This document shows, one piece after another, positions 16,612 to 25,449 of a stretch of DNA of 64,000 nucleotides. A program made the position numbers and the translations under genes. Positions within the stretch are counted from its first letter, which is position 1; each line of letters starts with the position of its first letter. The notes beneath the pieces were generated by a model. That model made no database searches. It worked only from the letters and a program-made list of their open reading frames with translations, and was not told the DNA's origin. This DNA comes from Azospirillum humicireducens. GTDB lineage: Bacteria > Pseudomonadota > Alphaproteobacteria > Azospirillales > Azospirillaceae. The stretch is from assembly GCF_001639105.2 (NCBI RefSeq), contig NZ_CP015285.1:364501-428500 (forward strand), in the 5' to 3' direction.

Positions 16612-17385
16612 ATGAGGCTTCTCGTTTCCGATCTGACCCACCGCTATGAGGATCTGACCGTCCTGGACGGCATCGACCTGACGCTGGCGGAGGGCGAAAT
16701 CCTGGCGGTGATCGGCCCCAGCGGCTGTGGGAAATCGACGCTGCTCGGCATCGCCGGCGGTATCGTCGCCCCGACCTCCGGCAGCATCCGGGTGGAGGGG
16801 GAGGTGCCGGACGGTTGCCTGAACCCGATCACCTTCATCTTCCAGGACTTCGCCCTGCTGCCCTGGCGCACGGTGGAGGACAACATCGCCCTGGTGCTGG
16901 AGCATCATCCGCTCTCATCCGCCGACCGGCGGGAGCGCATCGACAGCGGCCTGCGCCGCATGGGGCTGTCGGAGTTCCGCAAGGCCCTGCCCAAGCAGCT
17001 GTCCGGCGGCATGCGCCAGCGGGTGGGCATCGCCCGCGCGCTGGCGGTGCGTCCGGCCATGCTGCTGCTGGACGAGCCGCTGTCGGCGCTCGACGCCCAG
17101 ACGCGCGAGCTGCTGATGGACGATTTCCTGGAGCTGTGGCGGCGGGAGAAGACCACCGCCCTCTATGTCACCCACAATCTGGACGAGGCGCTGCGGCTGG
17201 CCGACCGGGTTTGCGTGTTGAGCCGCCGCCCCGGCCGCATCCGCGAACTGGTCACCATCGAGGAACCGCGGGAGCGCCGGCAGGAGCCGTCGGCCCAGGC
17301 CCATCTGGCCGAAGTGCGCGACCGCCTGTGGCACCTGATGAAGGCCGAAGCCCAGATGGCCGACCGGGAGATCGCCCGTGCCTGA
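16612..17385 (+). CDS. NitT/TauT-type ABC transporter ATP-binding protein (module 2)
   Basis: A 257-residue ATPase with Walker A GPSGCGKST (about 34-42), Q-loop FIFQDFALLPWRT, signature LSGGMRQRVGIARAL, Walker B LLLDEPLSALD and switch His in YVTHN. Like the ATPase 3.4 kb upstream it belongs to the SsuB/TauB group, but the two are clearly different sequences, so this is not a recent duplication. ATG 16612 gives the standard family N-terminus. Its stop lies inside the next permease start (8-bp overlap). Confidence 0.92.
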   Translation: MRLLVSDLTHRYEDLTVLDGIDLTLAEGEILAVIGPSGCGKSTLLGIAGGIVAPTSGSIRVEGEVPDGCLNPITFIFQDFALLPWRTVEDNIALVLEHHPLSSADRRERIDSGLRRMGLSEFRKALPKQLSGGMRQRVGIARALAVRPAMLLLDEPLSALDAQTRELLMDDFLELWRREKTTALYVTHNLDEALRLADRVCVLSRRPGRIRELVTIEEPRERRQEPSAQAHLAEVRDRLWHLMKAEAQMADREIARA

Positions 17386-18205
17386 CAGCCTGAACCCGAC
17401 GGGCGTTCCGCCCAGCCCGGCCCTGGGCCAGCCCGTCCGCTTCCGCGGCGGCGGTTTTACCGTGAAGCGCCATCCCTGGGCGGCGCTGGCCGCCTTCGCC
17501 CTGCTGATCGCGGTTTGGGAAGGGGCGAGCCGCCTCGGCCTCGCCAGCCCGCTGTTCCTGCCGCCGCCGAGCGCCGTCGCCCGCGCGCTGGCCGGCATGG
17601 TGGCGGACGGATCGCTGTGGCTGAACCTGAAGGCGTCTCTGGCGCGCATCGCCGTCGGCTGGGTGCTGGGTACGGCGGGCGGCATGCTGGTCGGCTTCGC
17701 CATGGGCATTTTCTCCACCGCCCGCGCGGTCGGCGTGCCGCTGGTGTCGGCCTTCTTCCCGATCCCGAAGATCGCCCTCTTGCCGCTGTTCATCCTTTGG
17801 TTCGGCATCGGCGAGCCGTCGAAATTCGCCACCATCGGTTTCGGCGTCTTCTTCCCCACCGTGATCGCCACCTACAGCGCCATCGATTCGGTGCCGCGCA
17901 ACCTGATCCGCATGGCGCAGAGCTTCGGCCTGCCCTGGCGGTCGATCCTTCGTTCCATCGTCCTGCCGGGTGCCTTGCCGGGCATTCTGGCCGGTTTCCG
18001 CATCACCGCGTCGATCGCGCTGATCCTGGTGGTGGCGGCGGAGATGATCGGGGCGGAGTACGGCATCGGTGCCTTCGTGCTGATGGCCGGCAATTTGATG
18101 CAGACCGACACGCTGCTGGCCGGCGTGCTGGTGCTGTCGCTGCTGGGGCTCGCCATTGGCACCGTGCTGTCGCAGCTCGAACGGCGTCTGCTGAACTGGC
18201 GCTGA
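17378..18205 (+). CDS. ABC transporter permease (module 2)
   Basis: A 275-residue BPD_transp_1 permease with about six membrane spans starting at WAALAAFALLIAVWEGASRL. The coupling loop NLIRMAQSFGLPWRSILRSIVLPGALP (about 175-200) contacts the ATPase. The sequence LFLPPPSAVARALAGM before the core is typical of SsuC/TauC-type permeases. It overlaps the ATPase gene and is followed, 48 bp on, by the binding protein. Confidence 0.92.
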   Translation: MPDSLNPTGVPPSPALGQPVRFRGGGFTVKRHPWAALAAFALLIAVWEGASRLGLASPLFLPPPSAVARALAGMVADGSLWLNLKASLARIAVGWVLGTAGGMLVGFAMGIFSTARAVGVPLVSAFFPIPKIALLPLFILWFGIGEPSKFATIGFGVFFPTVIATYSAIDSVPRNLIRMAQSFGLPWRSILRSIVLPGALPGILAGFRITASIALILVVAAEMIGAEYGIGAFVLMAGNLMQTDTLLAGVLVLSLLGLAIGTVLSQLERRLLNWR

Positions 18206-18253
18206 CCGCCCCATTCCAAGAAACCTGAACCATCATCGGGAGGATTTCCGTCC

Positions 18254-19279
18254 ATGACCCTCGCAGGCCTCACCCGGCGCGCCCTGATCGCCACTGCCGG
18301 CGCCGCCTTCGCCGCCGGCACCCTGATGTCCGCCGCGCTGGCGCAGCCGCTGGAGAAGGCGACGGTCGGCGTGCTGGCGCTGTCCTCCTCCGGGCCGATC
18401 TTCATCGCCAAGGCCAAGGGCTATTTCGAGAAGGAAGGGCTGGACGTCGAGCTGAAGATGTTCACCTCGGCCCAGCAGGTGCCGGTCGCCGTGACCTCGG
18501 GCGATGTCGATTTCGGCGTGACCGGCCTGACCGCCGGCTTCTACAACCTCGCCTCCAAGGGCGCCGTTACCATCATCGCCGCACAGAGCCGCGATGAGCC
18601 GGGCTTCCCCTTGAGCGCCTATCTCGCGACCAACGCCGCCTATGACGCCGGGCTGAAGACGCCGGCCGACCTGAAGGGCAAGCGGGTCGCCATCACCACC
18701 GTCGGCTCGACCTTCCATTACATGATCGGGCTTCTGGCGCAGAAGCACGGCTTCACGGTCAAGGACGTCACCATGGTGCCGTTGCAGGACGTGCCGAAGA
18801 TGGTCGCTGCCTTCCGGGGCGGGCAGGTTGACGCCATCATCGCGCCCTCCACCGTGTCGCGGCAGCTGGTGGCCGATGGCGCCGGCAAGATGCTGGGCTG
18901 GGTCGGCGACGAGACGCCCTGGCAGCTCGGCGCTCTGTTCACCGCGCCGAAGACGATGAAGGACCGCCGGCCGCTGGCGGAGAAGTTCGTCCGCGCCTAC
19001 AAGACCGCGCTGGCCGAATATCACGCCGCCTTCAATGGCAAGGACGCCTCGGGCGCTCTGGTGAAGGGCCCCGGCTATGACGAGCTGCTGACTATCATCG
19101 CCGACGCGACCAAGCAGAAGCCGGACATCGCCGCCGCCGGCCTGCCCTATGTCGACCCGCAGGCCCGCCTGCTGGTGGACGACATCGTCAACCAGGTGAA
19201 GTTCTGGCAGTCGGAAGGTCAGGTCGACAAGGCGCTCGACCCGAAGTCGGTGATGGACCTTAGCATCGCCGGGAAGTGA
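18254..19279 (+). CDS. NMT1/SsuA-type ABC substrate-binding protein
   Basis: A 341-residue periplasmic binding protein. The first 33 residues are a signal peptide ending AALA-Q, with a twin Arg (TRRALIATAG) that permits Tat export. The mature N-terminus KATVGVLALSSSGPIFIAKAKGYFEKEGLDV and the following GDVDFGVTGLTAG are typical of the NMT1-like fold that binds sulfonates, nitrate, taurine or pyrimidine precursors. ADLKGKRVAIT is the family hinge strand. It is the only binding protein in the 6-kb block and may serve both modules. The ligand is not predictable. Confidence 0.9.
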   Translation: MTLAGLTRRALIATAGAAFAAGTLMSAALAQPLEKATVGVLALSSSGPIFIAKAKGYFEKEGLDVELKMFTSAQQVPVAVTSGDVDFGVTGLTAGFYNLASKGAVTIIAAQSRDEPGFPLSAYLATNAAYDAGLKTPADLKGKRVAITTVGSTFHYMIGLLAQKHGFTVKDVTMVPLQDVPKMVAAFRGGQVDAIIAPSTVSRQLVADGAGKMLGWVGDETPWQLGALFTAPKTMKDRRPLAEKFVRAYKTALAEYHAAFNGKDASGALVKGPGYDELLTIIADATKQKPDIAAAGLPYVDPQARLLVDDIVNQVKFWQSEGQVDKALDPKSVMDLSIAGK

Positions 19280-19298
19280 CGAGTGCGGGAGGGGGCGG

Positions 19299-20012
19299 TC
19301 ACACAGCCAGATAGGCCGCCCTCACCCCGTCATCCGCCAGCAACTCCGCCATCGTGCCGGTCCAACGCAGGCGGCCGGTTTCGATGACGCAGGCGCGGTC
19401 GGCGGCCGCCGAGGCGAAGGACAGGCTCTGTTCGGACAGCAGCACCGACAGCCCCTCCGCCTTCAGGCGCCGGACCGCGTCGGCCATCTGCTTGACGATC
19501 AGCGGTGCCAGACCTTCGGACGGCTCGTCCAGCAGCAGCAGCGACGGGTTGCCCATCAGCGTGCGGGCCAGCGTCAGCATCTGCTGTTCGCCGCCGCTCA
19601 TCCGGGTGCCGCGCCGTCCGCGCATCTCCGCGAGGTTGGGGAACAGGGCGAACAGCTTCTCCGGCGTCCAGGCCGGCGCGCCGGGGCGGGGCGGCTGGCG
19701 TCCGACCTCCAGATTCTCCTCCACCGTCAAATCGGCGAAGATGCGACGGTCCTCCGGCACATAGCCGACGCCGAGACGGGCGATGCGGTGGGCAGGCAGG
19801 GTGCCGATATCCCGGCCATCGAAGCGCAAGGTCGCCGCGCGCCGCTCGACCAGCCCCATGATCGCCTTCAACGTGGTGGTTTTGCCCGCGCCGTTGCGGC
19901 CCATCAGCGCCACCACCTCGCCCCGTCCGACGGTCAGGGCGATGCCGTCGAGGATGTGGGCGCGGCCGTACCAGGCCTGGAGTCCGTCCACCGCCAGCAG
20001 GGGTTCGCTCAC
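19299..20012 (-). CDS. LivF-type ABC transporter ATP-binding protein
   Basis: A 237-residue ATPase of the branched-chain amino acid (HAAT) family: Walker A GRNGAGKTT (about 38-46), signature MSGGEQQMLTLARTL, Walker B LLLLDEPSEGLAP, and the LivF-specific Q-loop context GYVPEDRRIFADLTVEENL. It is the last gene of a leftward cassette (binding protein, fused permease, LivG, LivF) and overlaps livG by 4 bp. Substrates of such cassettes include amino acids, urea and short amides. Confidence 0.92.
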   Translation of the reverse strand: MSEPLLAVDGLQAWYGRAHILDGIALTVGRGEVVALMGRNGAGKTTTLKAIMGLVERRAATLRFDGRDIGTLPAHRIARLGVGYVPEDRRIFADLTVEENLEVGRQPPRPGAPAWTPEKLFALFPNLAEMRGRRGTRMSGGEQQMLTLARTLMGNPSLLLLDEPSEGLAPLIVKQMADAVRRLKAEGLSVLLSEQSLSFASAAADRACVIETGRLRWTGTMAELLADDGVRAAYLAV

Positions 20013-20752
20013 GCCTCGCCTCCCAGATAGACGGATTGCACGCGCGGGTTCGCCCGCACCTGATCCGGCGGGCCTTCCGCGATCAGCCGGCCGCGGTCGA
20101 GCACCAGCACGCGGGTGGCGTGGCCGAACACGGCATCCATGTCATGTTCGGTGAACAGCACGGCGAGCCCGCGCTCGCGCACCAGCTCGGCCGTCAGCGC
20201 CATCAGGGCGAGCCGTTCGGCCGGCGCCATGCCGGCGGTCGGCTCGTCCATCAGCAGCACCGTCGGCTCGCTCGCCATCGCCATCGCCAGCTCGACCCGC
20301 TTCACGTCGCCATAGGCCAGCACGCCGCAAGGGCGGTCGGCTTGGCGAGCCATGCCGACCCGCTCCAGCAAGGCCAGCGCCGGCTCGCGGAACTGGGCGG
20401 CGGCCGGGCGCCACAGGCCGAACAGCCGGCGCGCGCGCGACAGCAGGACCATCTGCACATTCTCCGCCACCGTCATCGAGGCGAAGGTCGCGGTGATCTG
20501 GAAGGTGCGCCCGACCCCAAGCGCCCAGATGCGCCGCGGCGGCAACCCGACCAGTTCGGTGCCGTCCAGCCTGACCGACCCCGAATCGGGGCGAAGCTGC
20601 CCGTTCAGCAGGTTGAAGCAGGTGCTCTTGCCGGCTCCGTTCGGGCCGATCAGCGCCAGCAGATCGCCGGAGCGCAGGGTGAAGGACACGCCGCCCACCG
20701 CCTGCACCCCGCCGAAGGAGCGTTGCAGGTCGCGCACCACCAGCTCGCTCAT
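20009..20752 (-). CDS. LivG-type ABC transporter ATP-binding protein
   Basis: A 247-residue ATPase with Walker A GPNGAGKST, the LivG-typical GVGRTFQITATFASMTVAENV, a signature region reduced to LAYGDVKRVELAMAM, and Walker B VLLMDEPTAGMAP. The change from LSYG[ED]QR is common in LivG. It pairs with the adjacent LivF ATPase. The start ATG 20752 overlaps the permease stop by 4 bp. Confidence 0.92.
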   Translation of the reverse strand: MSELVVRDLQRSFGGVQAVGGVSFTLRSGDLLALIGPNGAGKSTCFNLLNGQLRPDSGSVRLDGTELVGLPPRRIWALGVGRTFQITATFASMTVAENVQMVLLSRARRLFGLWRPAAAQFREPALALLERVGMARQADRPCGVLAYGDVKRVELAMAMASEPTVLLMDEPTAGMAPAERLALMALTAELVRERGLAVLFTEHDMDAVFGHATRVLVLDRGRLIAEGPPDQVRANPRVQSVYLGGEA

Positions 20753-22581
20753 GCCCGCCCCCCGATCCCGGACAGGAAGCCGACGATCCCCTTGGGGAAG
20801 ACCAGAACCAGCGCGACGATGATGAGGCCGAGCACCAGCCGCCACCAGTCGGTCAGGCTCATGACCTCCGACTCGAGCAGGTGGAAGACCAACGCACCGG
20901 CCAGCGGCCCGGCGACGGTCTGGATGCCGCCCATCAGCACCATCACCAGCGCGTCGACCGATTGCGGCACCGCCAGCAGGGTGGGGAAGACGCTGCCCTT
21001 GGCGAAGGCATAGAGCCCGCCGGCCAGACCCGCGGCGCTGCCGGCCAGCACGAAGGCCATCCATTGGAAGCGGCGCACGTCGATGCCAATCGACTCGGCT
21101 CGGAGCCCCGAGTCGCGCCCGGCCCGCAGCGCGTAGCCGAAGGGGGCGAAGGCCGCGCGGCGCAGCAGCCACAGCGCTCCGGCACACAGGGCCAGCGTCA
21201 GCCAGTAATAGGCAGCCTTGCCCGCCGCCCAGGCCGATGGCCAGACGCCGAGGATGCCGTTGTCGCCGCCGGTCACCGCATACCATTGGAAGGCGATGGA
21301 CCAGACGATCTGGGCGAAGGCCAGCGTCAGCATGGCGAAATACAGCCCCGACCGCCGGACACAGAACCACCCCGCCCCCAGCGCCCCCAGCCCGGCCAGG
21401 ACCGGCGCACCGGCCAGCGCCAGCGGCATCGGCGCTCCCAGATGCTTGACCAGAAGGGCCGAGCCGTAGGCGCCCAGCCCGAACCACGCCGCATGGCCGA
21501 AGGAGACCAGCCCGCCCAGCCCGATCAGCAGATGCAGGCTGGCGGCGAACAGGGCGAGGATGACGACCTCGGTCAGCAGGATCAGCGCGTAATCGCCGGC
21601 GACCAGCGGTGCGGCGGCCAGAACCGCCAGCAGGGCCAGTGCCCAAGCCCCGGCATGGCGACCGGCCGGCAGCGGTACGGTGACGGCGGCGGGTGCGGTC
21701 GGCGGCGCCTCCTCCGCCCGGCCGAGCAGTCCATGCGGGCGCAGGACCAGAACCACCGCCATGAACAGGAAGACCAGCACCAGCGTGATCTGCGGGAAGA
21801 CCAGGATGCCGAAGGCCTGCAACTGCCCGATCAGCAGCGAGGCGAGGAAGGCGCCGGTGAGGCTGCCCATGCCGCCGACCACGACGACGACGAAGGCCTC
21901 GACCACGATGGCCATGTCCATATGCAGGGTCACCGCCTCGCGCGGGACCTGCAGGGCGCCGCCCAGCCCGGCCAGCGCGCCGCCCAGGAAAAGCACGCCG
22001 GTGAACAGCCGCGCCGGATCGACTCCCAGCGCGCTGGTCATCTCGCGGTCCTGCGTCGCCGCCCGCACCAGCGTGCCCCAGCGGGTGCGGTTGAACAGCA
22101 GCCACAACAGCCCGAGCACCAGCGGCCCGAGCCCGATCAGCACGAGGTCGTAGAGCGGGAAGGGCTGGTCCAGAATGTCGATGGAGCCCTTCAGCCCCGG
22201 CGCCCGGCGGCCCAGCAGATCCTCCGGCCCCCAGGCCCAGGCCGTCAGGTCCTGCACCACCAGAACCACGCCGAAGGTGCCGAGCAGCTGGAACAGCTCC
22301 GGCGAGCGGTAGAGCCGGCGCAGCAGCCCGATCTCCATCGCAGCGCCGAGAAGGCCCATCGCCAGTGCCGCCGCGGCGACCGAACCCCAGAAGCCGCCCG
22401 GCGTGCCGCCGAACCGCTCGATCAGCGACCAGCCGGCATAGGCGCCGACCATGTAGAAGGAGCCGTGCGCGAAATTCACGATCCGCGTCACGCCGAACAC
22501 GATGGTCAGCCCCGACGACACCAGGAACAGCGTCGCCGCGGTCGCGAGCCCGCTGAGGGCCTGGACGAGGAGGAAGGACAT
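20749..22581 (-). CDS. fused LivH-LivM ABC transporter permease
   Basis: A 610-residue fusion of the two permeases normally encoded by livH and livM. Residues 1-290 are LivH-like (SGLTIVFGVTRIVNFAHGSFYMVGAYAG; GMGSLTGAFLASLLIGQLQAF). A short Ala/Pro linker follows near 293-305, and residues 310-610 are LivM-like (LIGLGGLVSFGHAAWFGLGAY, then GGIQTVAGPLAGALVFH). Each half has about eight to ten spans. Fusion fixes the 1:1 ratio of the two channel halves. The gene lies between the binding protein and LivG genes, with coupled translation downstream. Confidence 0.92.
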   Translation of the reverse strand: MSFLLVQALSGLATAATLFLVSSGLTIVFGVTRIVNFAHGSFYMVGAYAGWSLIERFGGTPGGFWGSVAAAALAMGLLGAAMEIGLLRRLYRSPELFQLLGTFGVVLVVQDLTAWAWGPEDLLGRRAPGLKGSIDILDQPFPLYDLVLIGLGPLVLGLLWLLFNRTRWGTLVRAATQDREMTSALGVDPARLFTGVLFLGGALAGLGGALQVPREAVTLHMDMAIVVEAFVVVVVGGMGSLTGAFLASLLIGQLQAFGILVFPQITLVLVFLFMAVVLVLRPHGLLGRAEEAPPTAPAAVTVPLPAGRHAGAWALALLAVLAAAPLVAGDYALILLTEVVILALFAASLHLLIGLGGLVSFGHAAWFGLGAYGSALLVKHLGAPMPLALAGAPVLAGLGALGAGWFCVRRSGLYFAMLTLAFAQIVWSIAFQWYAVTGGDNGILGVWPSAWAAGKAAYYWLTLALCAGALWLLRRAAFAPFGYALRAGRDSGLRAESIGIDVRRFQWMAFVLAGSAAGLAGGLYAFAKGSVFPTLLAVPQSVDALVMVLMGGIQTVAGPLAGALVFHLLESEVMSLTDWWRLVLGLIIVALVLVFPKGIVGFLSGIGGRA

Positions 22582-22608
22582 GGGACGGGACGCCGGAAAC
22601 CGGACGCC

Positions 22609-23928
22609 TTACTCTGCCGGCCGCATCTTGCGCACCACGTCGTCGGGCGGCAGGTAGTTGGCGCCGTCGGCATAGCGCCAGTCCTTCATGGTGCCGCGGC
22701 CGTCCTTCACCGTCGTGGTGCCGACATAGGCGCCCATGGTCGCCTGGTGGTCGGATGCGCGGAAGGTCACCGGGCCGACCGGGCTGTCGATGGTCAGGCC
22801 GGCCAGCGCATCGACGATCGGCTCCGCATTGGCCGACCTGGCCTTGGTGATCGCGGCGGCGACCGCCTTCATGGTGATGTAGCCGACGATGGAGCCCGCC
22901 TTGGGCGACTCCTTGAAGCGCGCGGTGTATGCGGCGACGAAGGCCTTGTGGGCGGGTGTGTCGATCTGGTCCCAGGGATAGCCGGTGACGATCCAGCCTT
23001 CCGGCGCCTCGTCCTTCATCGGCTCCAGATATTCCGGCTCGCCGGTCAGCAGGCTGACGACCTTGCGGTTGCGGAACAGGCCGCGCCCTTCTCCCTCGCG
23101 CACCAGTTTGGCCAGATCGGCGCCGAAGGTGACGTTGAAGATGGCGTCGGGCTTGGCGGCGGCCAGGGCCTGCACCGTCGGACCGGCCTCAAGCTTGCCC
23201 TGGGCCGGCCACTGCTCGGCCACGAACTCGACGTCCGGGCGCTTTTCCTTCAGCAACTGCTTGAACCACGCCACCGCCGACTGGCCGTATTCGTAGTTGG
23301 GGGCGACGGTGGCCCAGCGCTTGGCCGGCAGCTTCGCCGCCTCCTCCACCAGCATCGCCGCCTGCATGTAGGTGCTGGGGCGCAGGCGGAAGGTGTAGCG
23401 GTTGCCCTTCGACCAGGTGATGGCGTCGGTCAGCGGTTCGGCCGCGACGAAGGGCATCTTGTTGCGCGCGGCGAAATCGGCGACGGCCAGCCCGATGTGG
23501 GAGAAGTAGGTGCCGGCCAGCACGTCCACCGCTTCGTTCGCCACCAACTCCTGGGCGACGCGCACGGCATCGTCTGGTTTGCCGGCGTCATCGCGGGAGA
23601 CCACCTGCAATTCGCAGCAGCCGATCACGCCCCCTTCGGCGTTGATCTCCTCCAGTGCCAGCTGCCAGCCCTGGCGGTAGGGGATGGTGAAGGCCGGCAG
23701 GCCGGTGTAGCTGTTGATCTCGCCCACCCGCACCGGCGCGCCGGAGAAGGTCGCCGACGCTTTCGCCGATTGCGCCGCCGCGGGAGCGGCCGTCAGGCCG
23801 ATGCCGGCCAGCGTGGAGGCGATGGTTGCGAAGGACACGGCGGCGAACAGGGCAGCCGGGAAAAGAGGCTTCGCCAGCGGCGAGGCGGTCGGGCGGCGGT
23901 GCTTCATCCTGCGGGGACCCCGGTTCAT
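22609..23928 (-). CDS. LivK-like ABC substrate-binding protein
   Basis: A binding protein of about 440 residues in the periplasmic-binding-protein type I class. After a long basic N-terminus and a hydrophobic signal segment (LFAAVSFATIASTLAGIGL, cleavage near APAAAQ), the mature protein has the family opening VRVGEINSYTGLPAFTIPYRQGW, the strand INAEGGVIGCCELQVVSRDD and VDVLAGTYFSHIGLAVADFA. The start is uncertain: ATG 23928 or 23907 are possible, as is a TTG at 23997. The two adjacent Cys in IGCCEL are unusual. The ligand is probably an amino acid, amide or similar small polar molecule. Confidence 0.88.
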   Translation of the reverse strand: MNRGPRRMKHRRPTASPLAKPLFPAALFAAVSFATIASTLAGIGLTAAPAAAQSAKASATFSGAPVRVGEINSYTGLPAFTIPYRQGWQLALEEINAEGGVIGCCELQVVSRDDAGKPDDAVRVAQELVANEAVDVLAGTYFSHIGLAVADFAARNKMPFVAAEPLTDAITWSKGNRYTFRLRPSTYMQAAMLVEEAAKLPAKRWATVAPNYEYGQSAVAWFKQLLKEKRPDVEFVAEQWPAQGKLEAGPTVQALAAAKPDAIFNVTFGADLAKLVREGEGRGLFRNRKVVSLLTGEPEYLEPMKDEAPEGWIVTGYPWDQIDTPAHKAFVAAYTARFKESPKAGSIVGYITMKAVAAAITKARSANAEPIVDALAGLTIDSPVGPVTFRASDHQATMGAYVGTTTVKDGRGTMKDWRYADGANYLPPDDVVRKMRPAE

Positions 23929-24066
23929 GAGAGACCAGCGGCGTGTCCGGGTCGCGGTGCGACGCAACACACCGCGTTCATAGCAAACCCCACGCAAAAG
24001 TCACCGGCTGATCGGGTGTCTTGCCGCTTTAACGCCCGGTTGGCATTCCGGCGGCCGCCGTGCGCG

Positions 24067-24507
24067 TCACATCAGCCTGGCCAGCAGCGCCATGAACTGC
24101 ACCCTTTCCTCCTCGGACAGGGGTTCCAACGTCCGTTCGTGGGCGGAGGCGGCATTCGCCATCAGGTCGATGACCAGCGCCTGTCCGATGCGCGTCAGGC
24201 TGACGCTGGTGCGGCGGCGGTCCTGCGGATCTGGGTGGCGTTCGACCAGATTGCGCTCCACCAACCGCAGGATCACGCCCTGGGTGGTTGCCGGATCCAT
24301 GTAGGTCAAACGGCCAAGCTGGTTCTGCGACAAGGCGCCTTCTGCATGAAGCGTGGCCAACGCCGCCCATTGGGTGGGCGTCAGCAGCGAATCGCCGATC
24401 ATGTCGATGAAGATGGCCGAGGCGCGTTGATGCGCACGCCGGAGGCGGTGGTGAACCTGGCCGGCCAACTGGTAGTCGTCGGGAGGCAGTCGTCCGAAGT
24501 CGTCCAT
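24067..24507 (-). CDS. MarR family transcriptional regulator
   Basis: A 146-residue winged-helix repressor. TPTQWAALATLHAEGALSQNQLGRLTYMDPATTQGVILRLVERNLVERHPD covers the helix-turn-helix, with recognition helix around ATTQGVILRLVE, and QDRRRTSVSLTRIG is the wing with the family DxRR motif. The flanking helices mediate dimerisation. It lies directly upstream of the LivK-like gene on the same strand (about 140 bp apart), so it may control the transporter cassette. The effector is unknown. Confidence 0.9.
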   Translation of the reverse strand: MDDFGRLPPDDYQLAGQVHHRLRRAHQRASAIFIDMIGDSLLTPTQWAALATLHAEGALSQNQLGRLTYMDPATTQGVILRLVERNLVERHPDPQDRRRTSVSLTRIGQALVIDLMANAASAHERTLEPLSEEERVQFMALLARLM

Positions 24508-25449
24508 GGCAACGGGCCCGTGGTTCGCGCCCGCCTTCGATCCGGGGCGAAGGCTGGGGCGGGCACGGACCGCCGCTCCCGGCTGCGTGGGCAGGGATGG
24601 CGCGGCGTTTGCCGCCTGTCGCCATCCTATGCGTCCATTATGCGTTCCTCATGGAAAGCGTAGGGAAGACAATGACCACAGAGCAACCTTCGCAGATGCG
24701 TCATAGAGCCACAGCGATGGTTCTGTCATGATGCGAGCAACAATAGAAGGCGCGCGGGTTGGAAAGGAAGCCAAACGACAATGAATCCGCAAATTTCGAC
24801 AATTGCGCGACCGGAACATGTCGCTACCGGGGTTGTGCGTGTCGATGGCGTCTCCTATCGGCCGCTCGTCTTTCGGGGCTTCCCCTTTGTCAGGGCTTTA
24901 GCTTGGGTGGACAACGGTCGGGGGGAGCGGTCTTTTCATCGCGGCTGTGCGCGCCCGCGCCCCTCGGTGGCGTCATGCCGCCCGGCGTGTAGGGTGGTGG
25001 GGTGGCATCCGGCTGGCGCTTGGTCGGATGCTGCTGGGGCGGGGGACGAGTCGACGTGGGTGCGGCACCTTCCCTCATCGGGGAATGCCATGAACAACCC
25101 CATGACAGTCGGCCGGTTCCAAGCAGGCGCGCCCCGGAAAGACCAGTCCTGCGGTCATCATCTATGACCTTCATCTTAGGACCATTTGAAATAACTGGTG
25201 AAAACAGGCAGGCCATCGACGGGGTTGTTCTCTGCCGGGTGCGAGCTTTTGTTGCGGCCACACCACAGGACGATGCAAAAGCGGTTTGACACAGGCTTCA
25301 CTGTTGCGTGGCAAGCACGCCTTGTTGTGTCTTTGCCGAGGATGTGTCCGCATTCGGTCCCGACAGGGGCCGGCGGCCGGGCGCTCCCACGAAGGAGCCG
25401 GAACCCCGGCCCAGTGAGCCGACCGAACCCAGCCAAGCGCGGTGACTCC
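24508..25449. other. 942-bp intergenic region
   Basis: Divergent promoters for the MarR gene and the beta-barrel gene must lie here. Parts around 24610-24790 and 25150-25330 are noticeably AT-richer than the genome. A frame at 24781-25167 has a fair ribosome binding site, but its second half reads like non-coding DNA and I do not call it a gene. TTGACA at 25289-25294 is a candidate -35 for the beta-barrel gene, but no good -10 follows. Confidence 0.4.

Noticed and set aside
24781-25167. A 128-codon plus-strand frame with a fair ribosome binding site
   Set aside because: The first 45 residues are plausible, but the rest looks non-coding, with a run of Cys, Trp and His; no family is recognisable.
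25308-25330. A sigma-54-like site (TGGCAAG...TTGTTG)
   Set aside because: The second half should read TTGC[AT] and the spacing is off; too weak to call.
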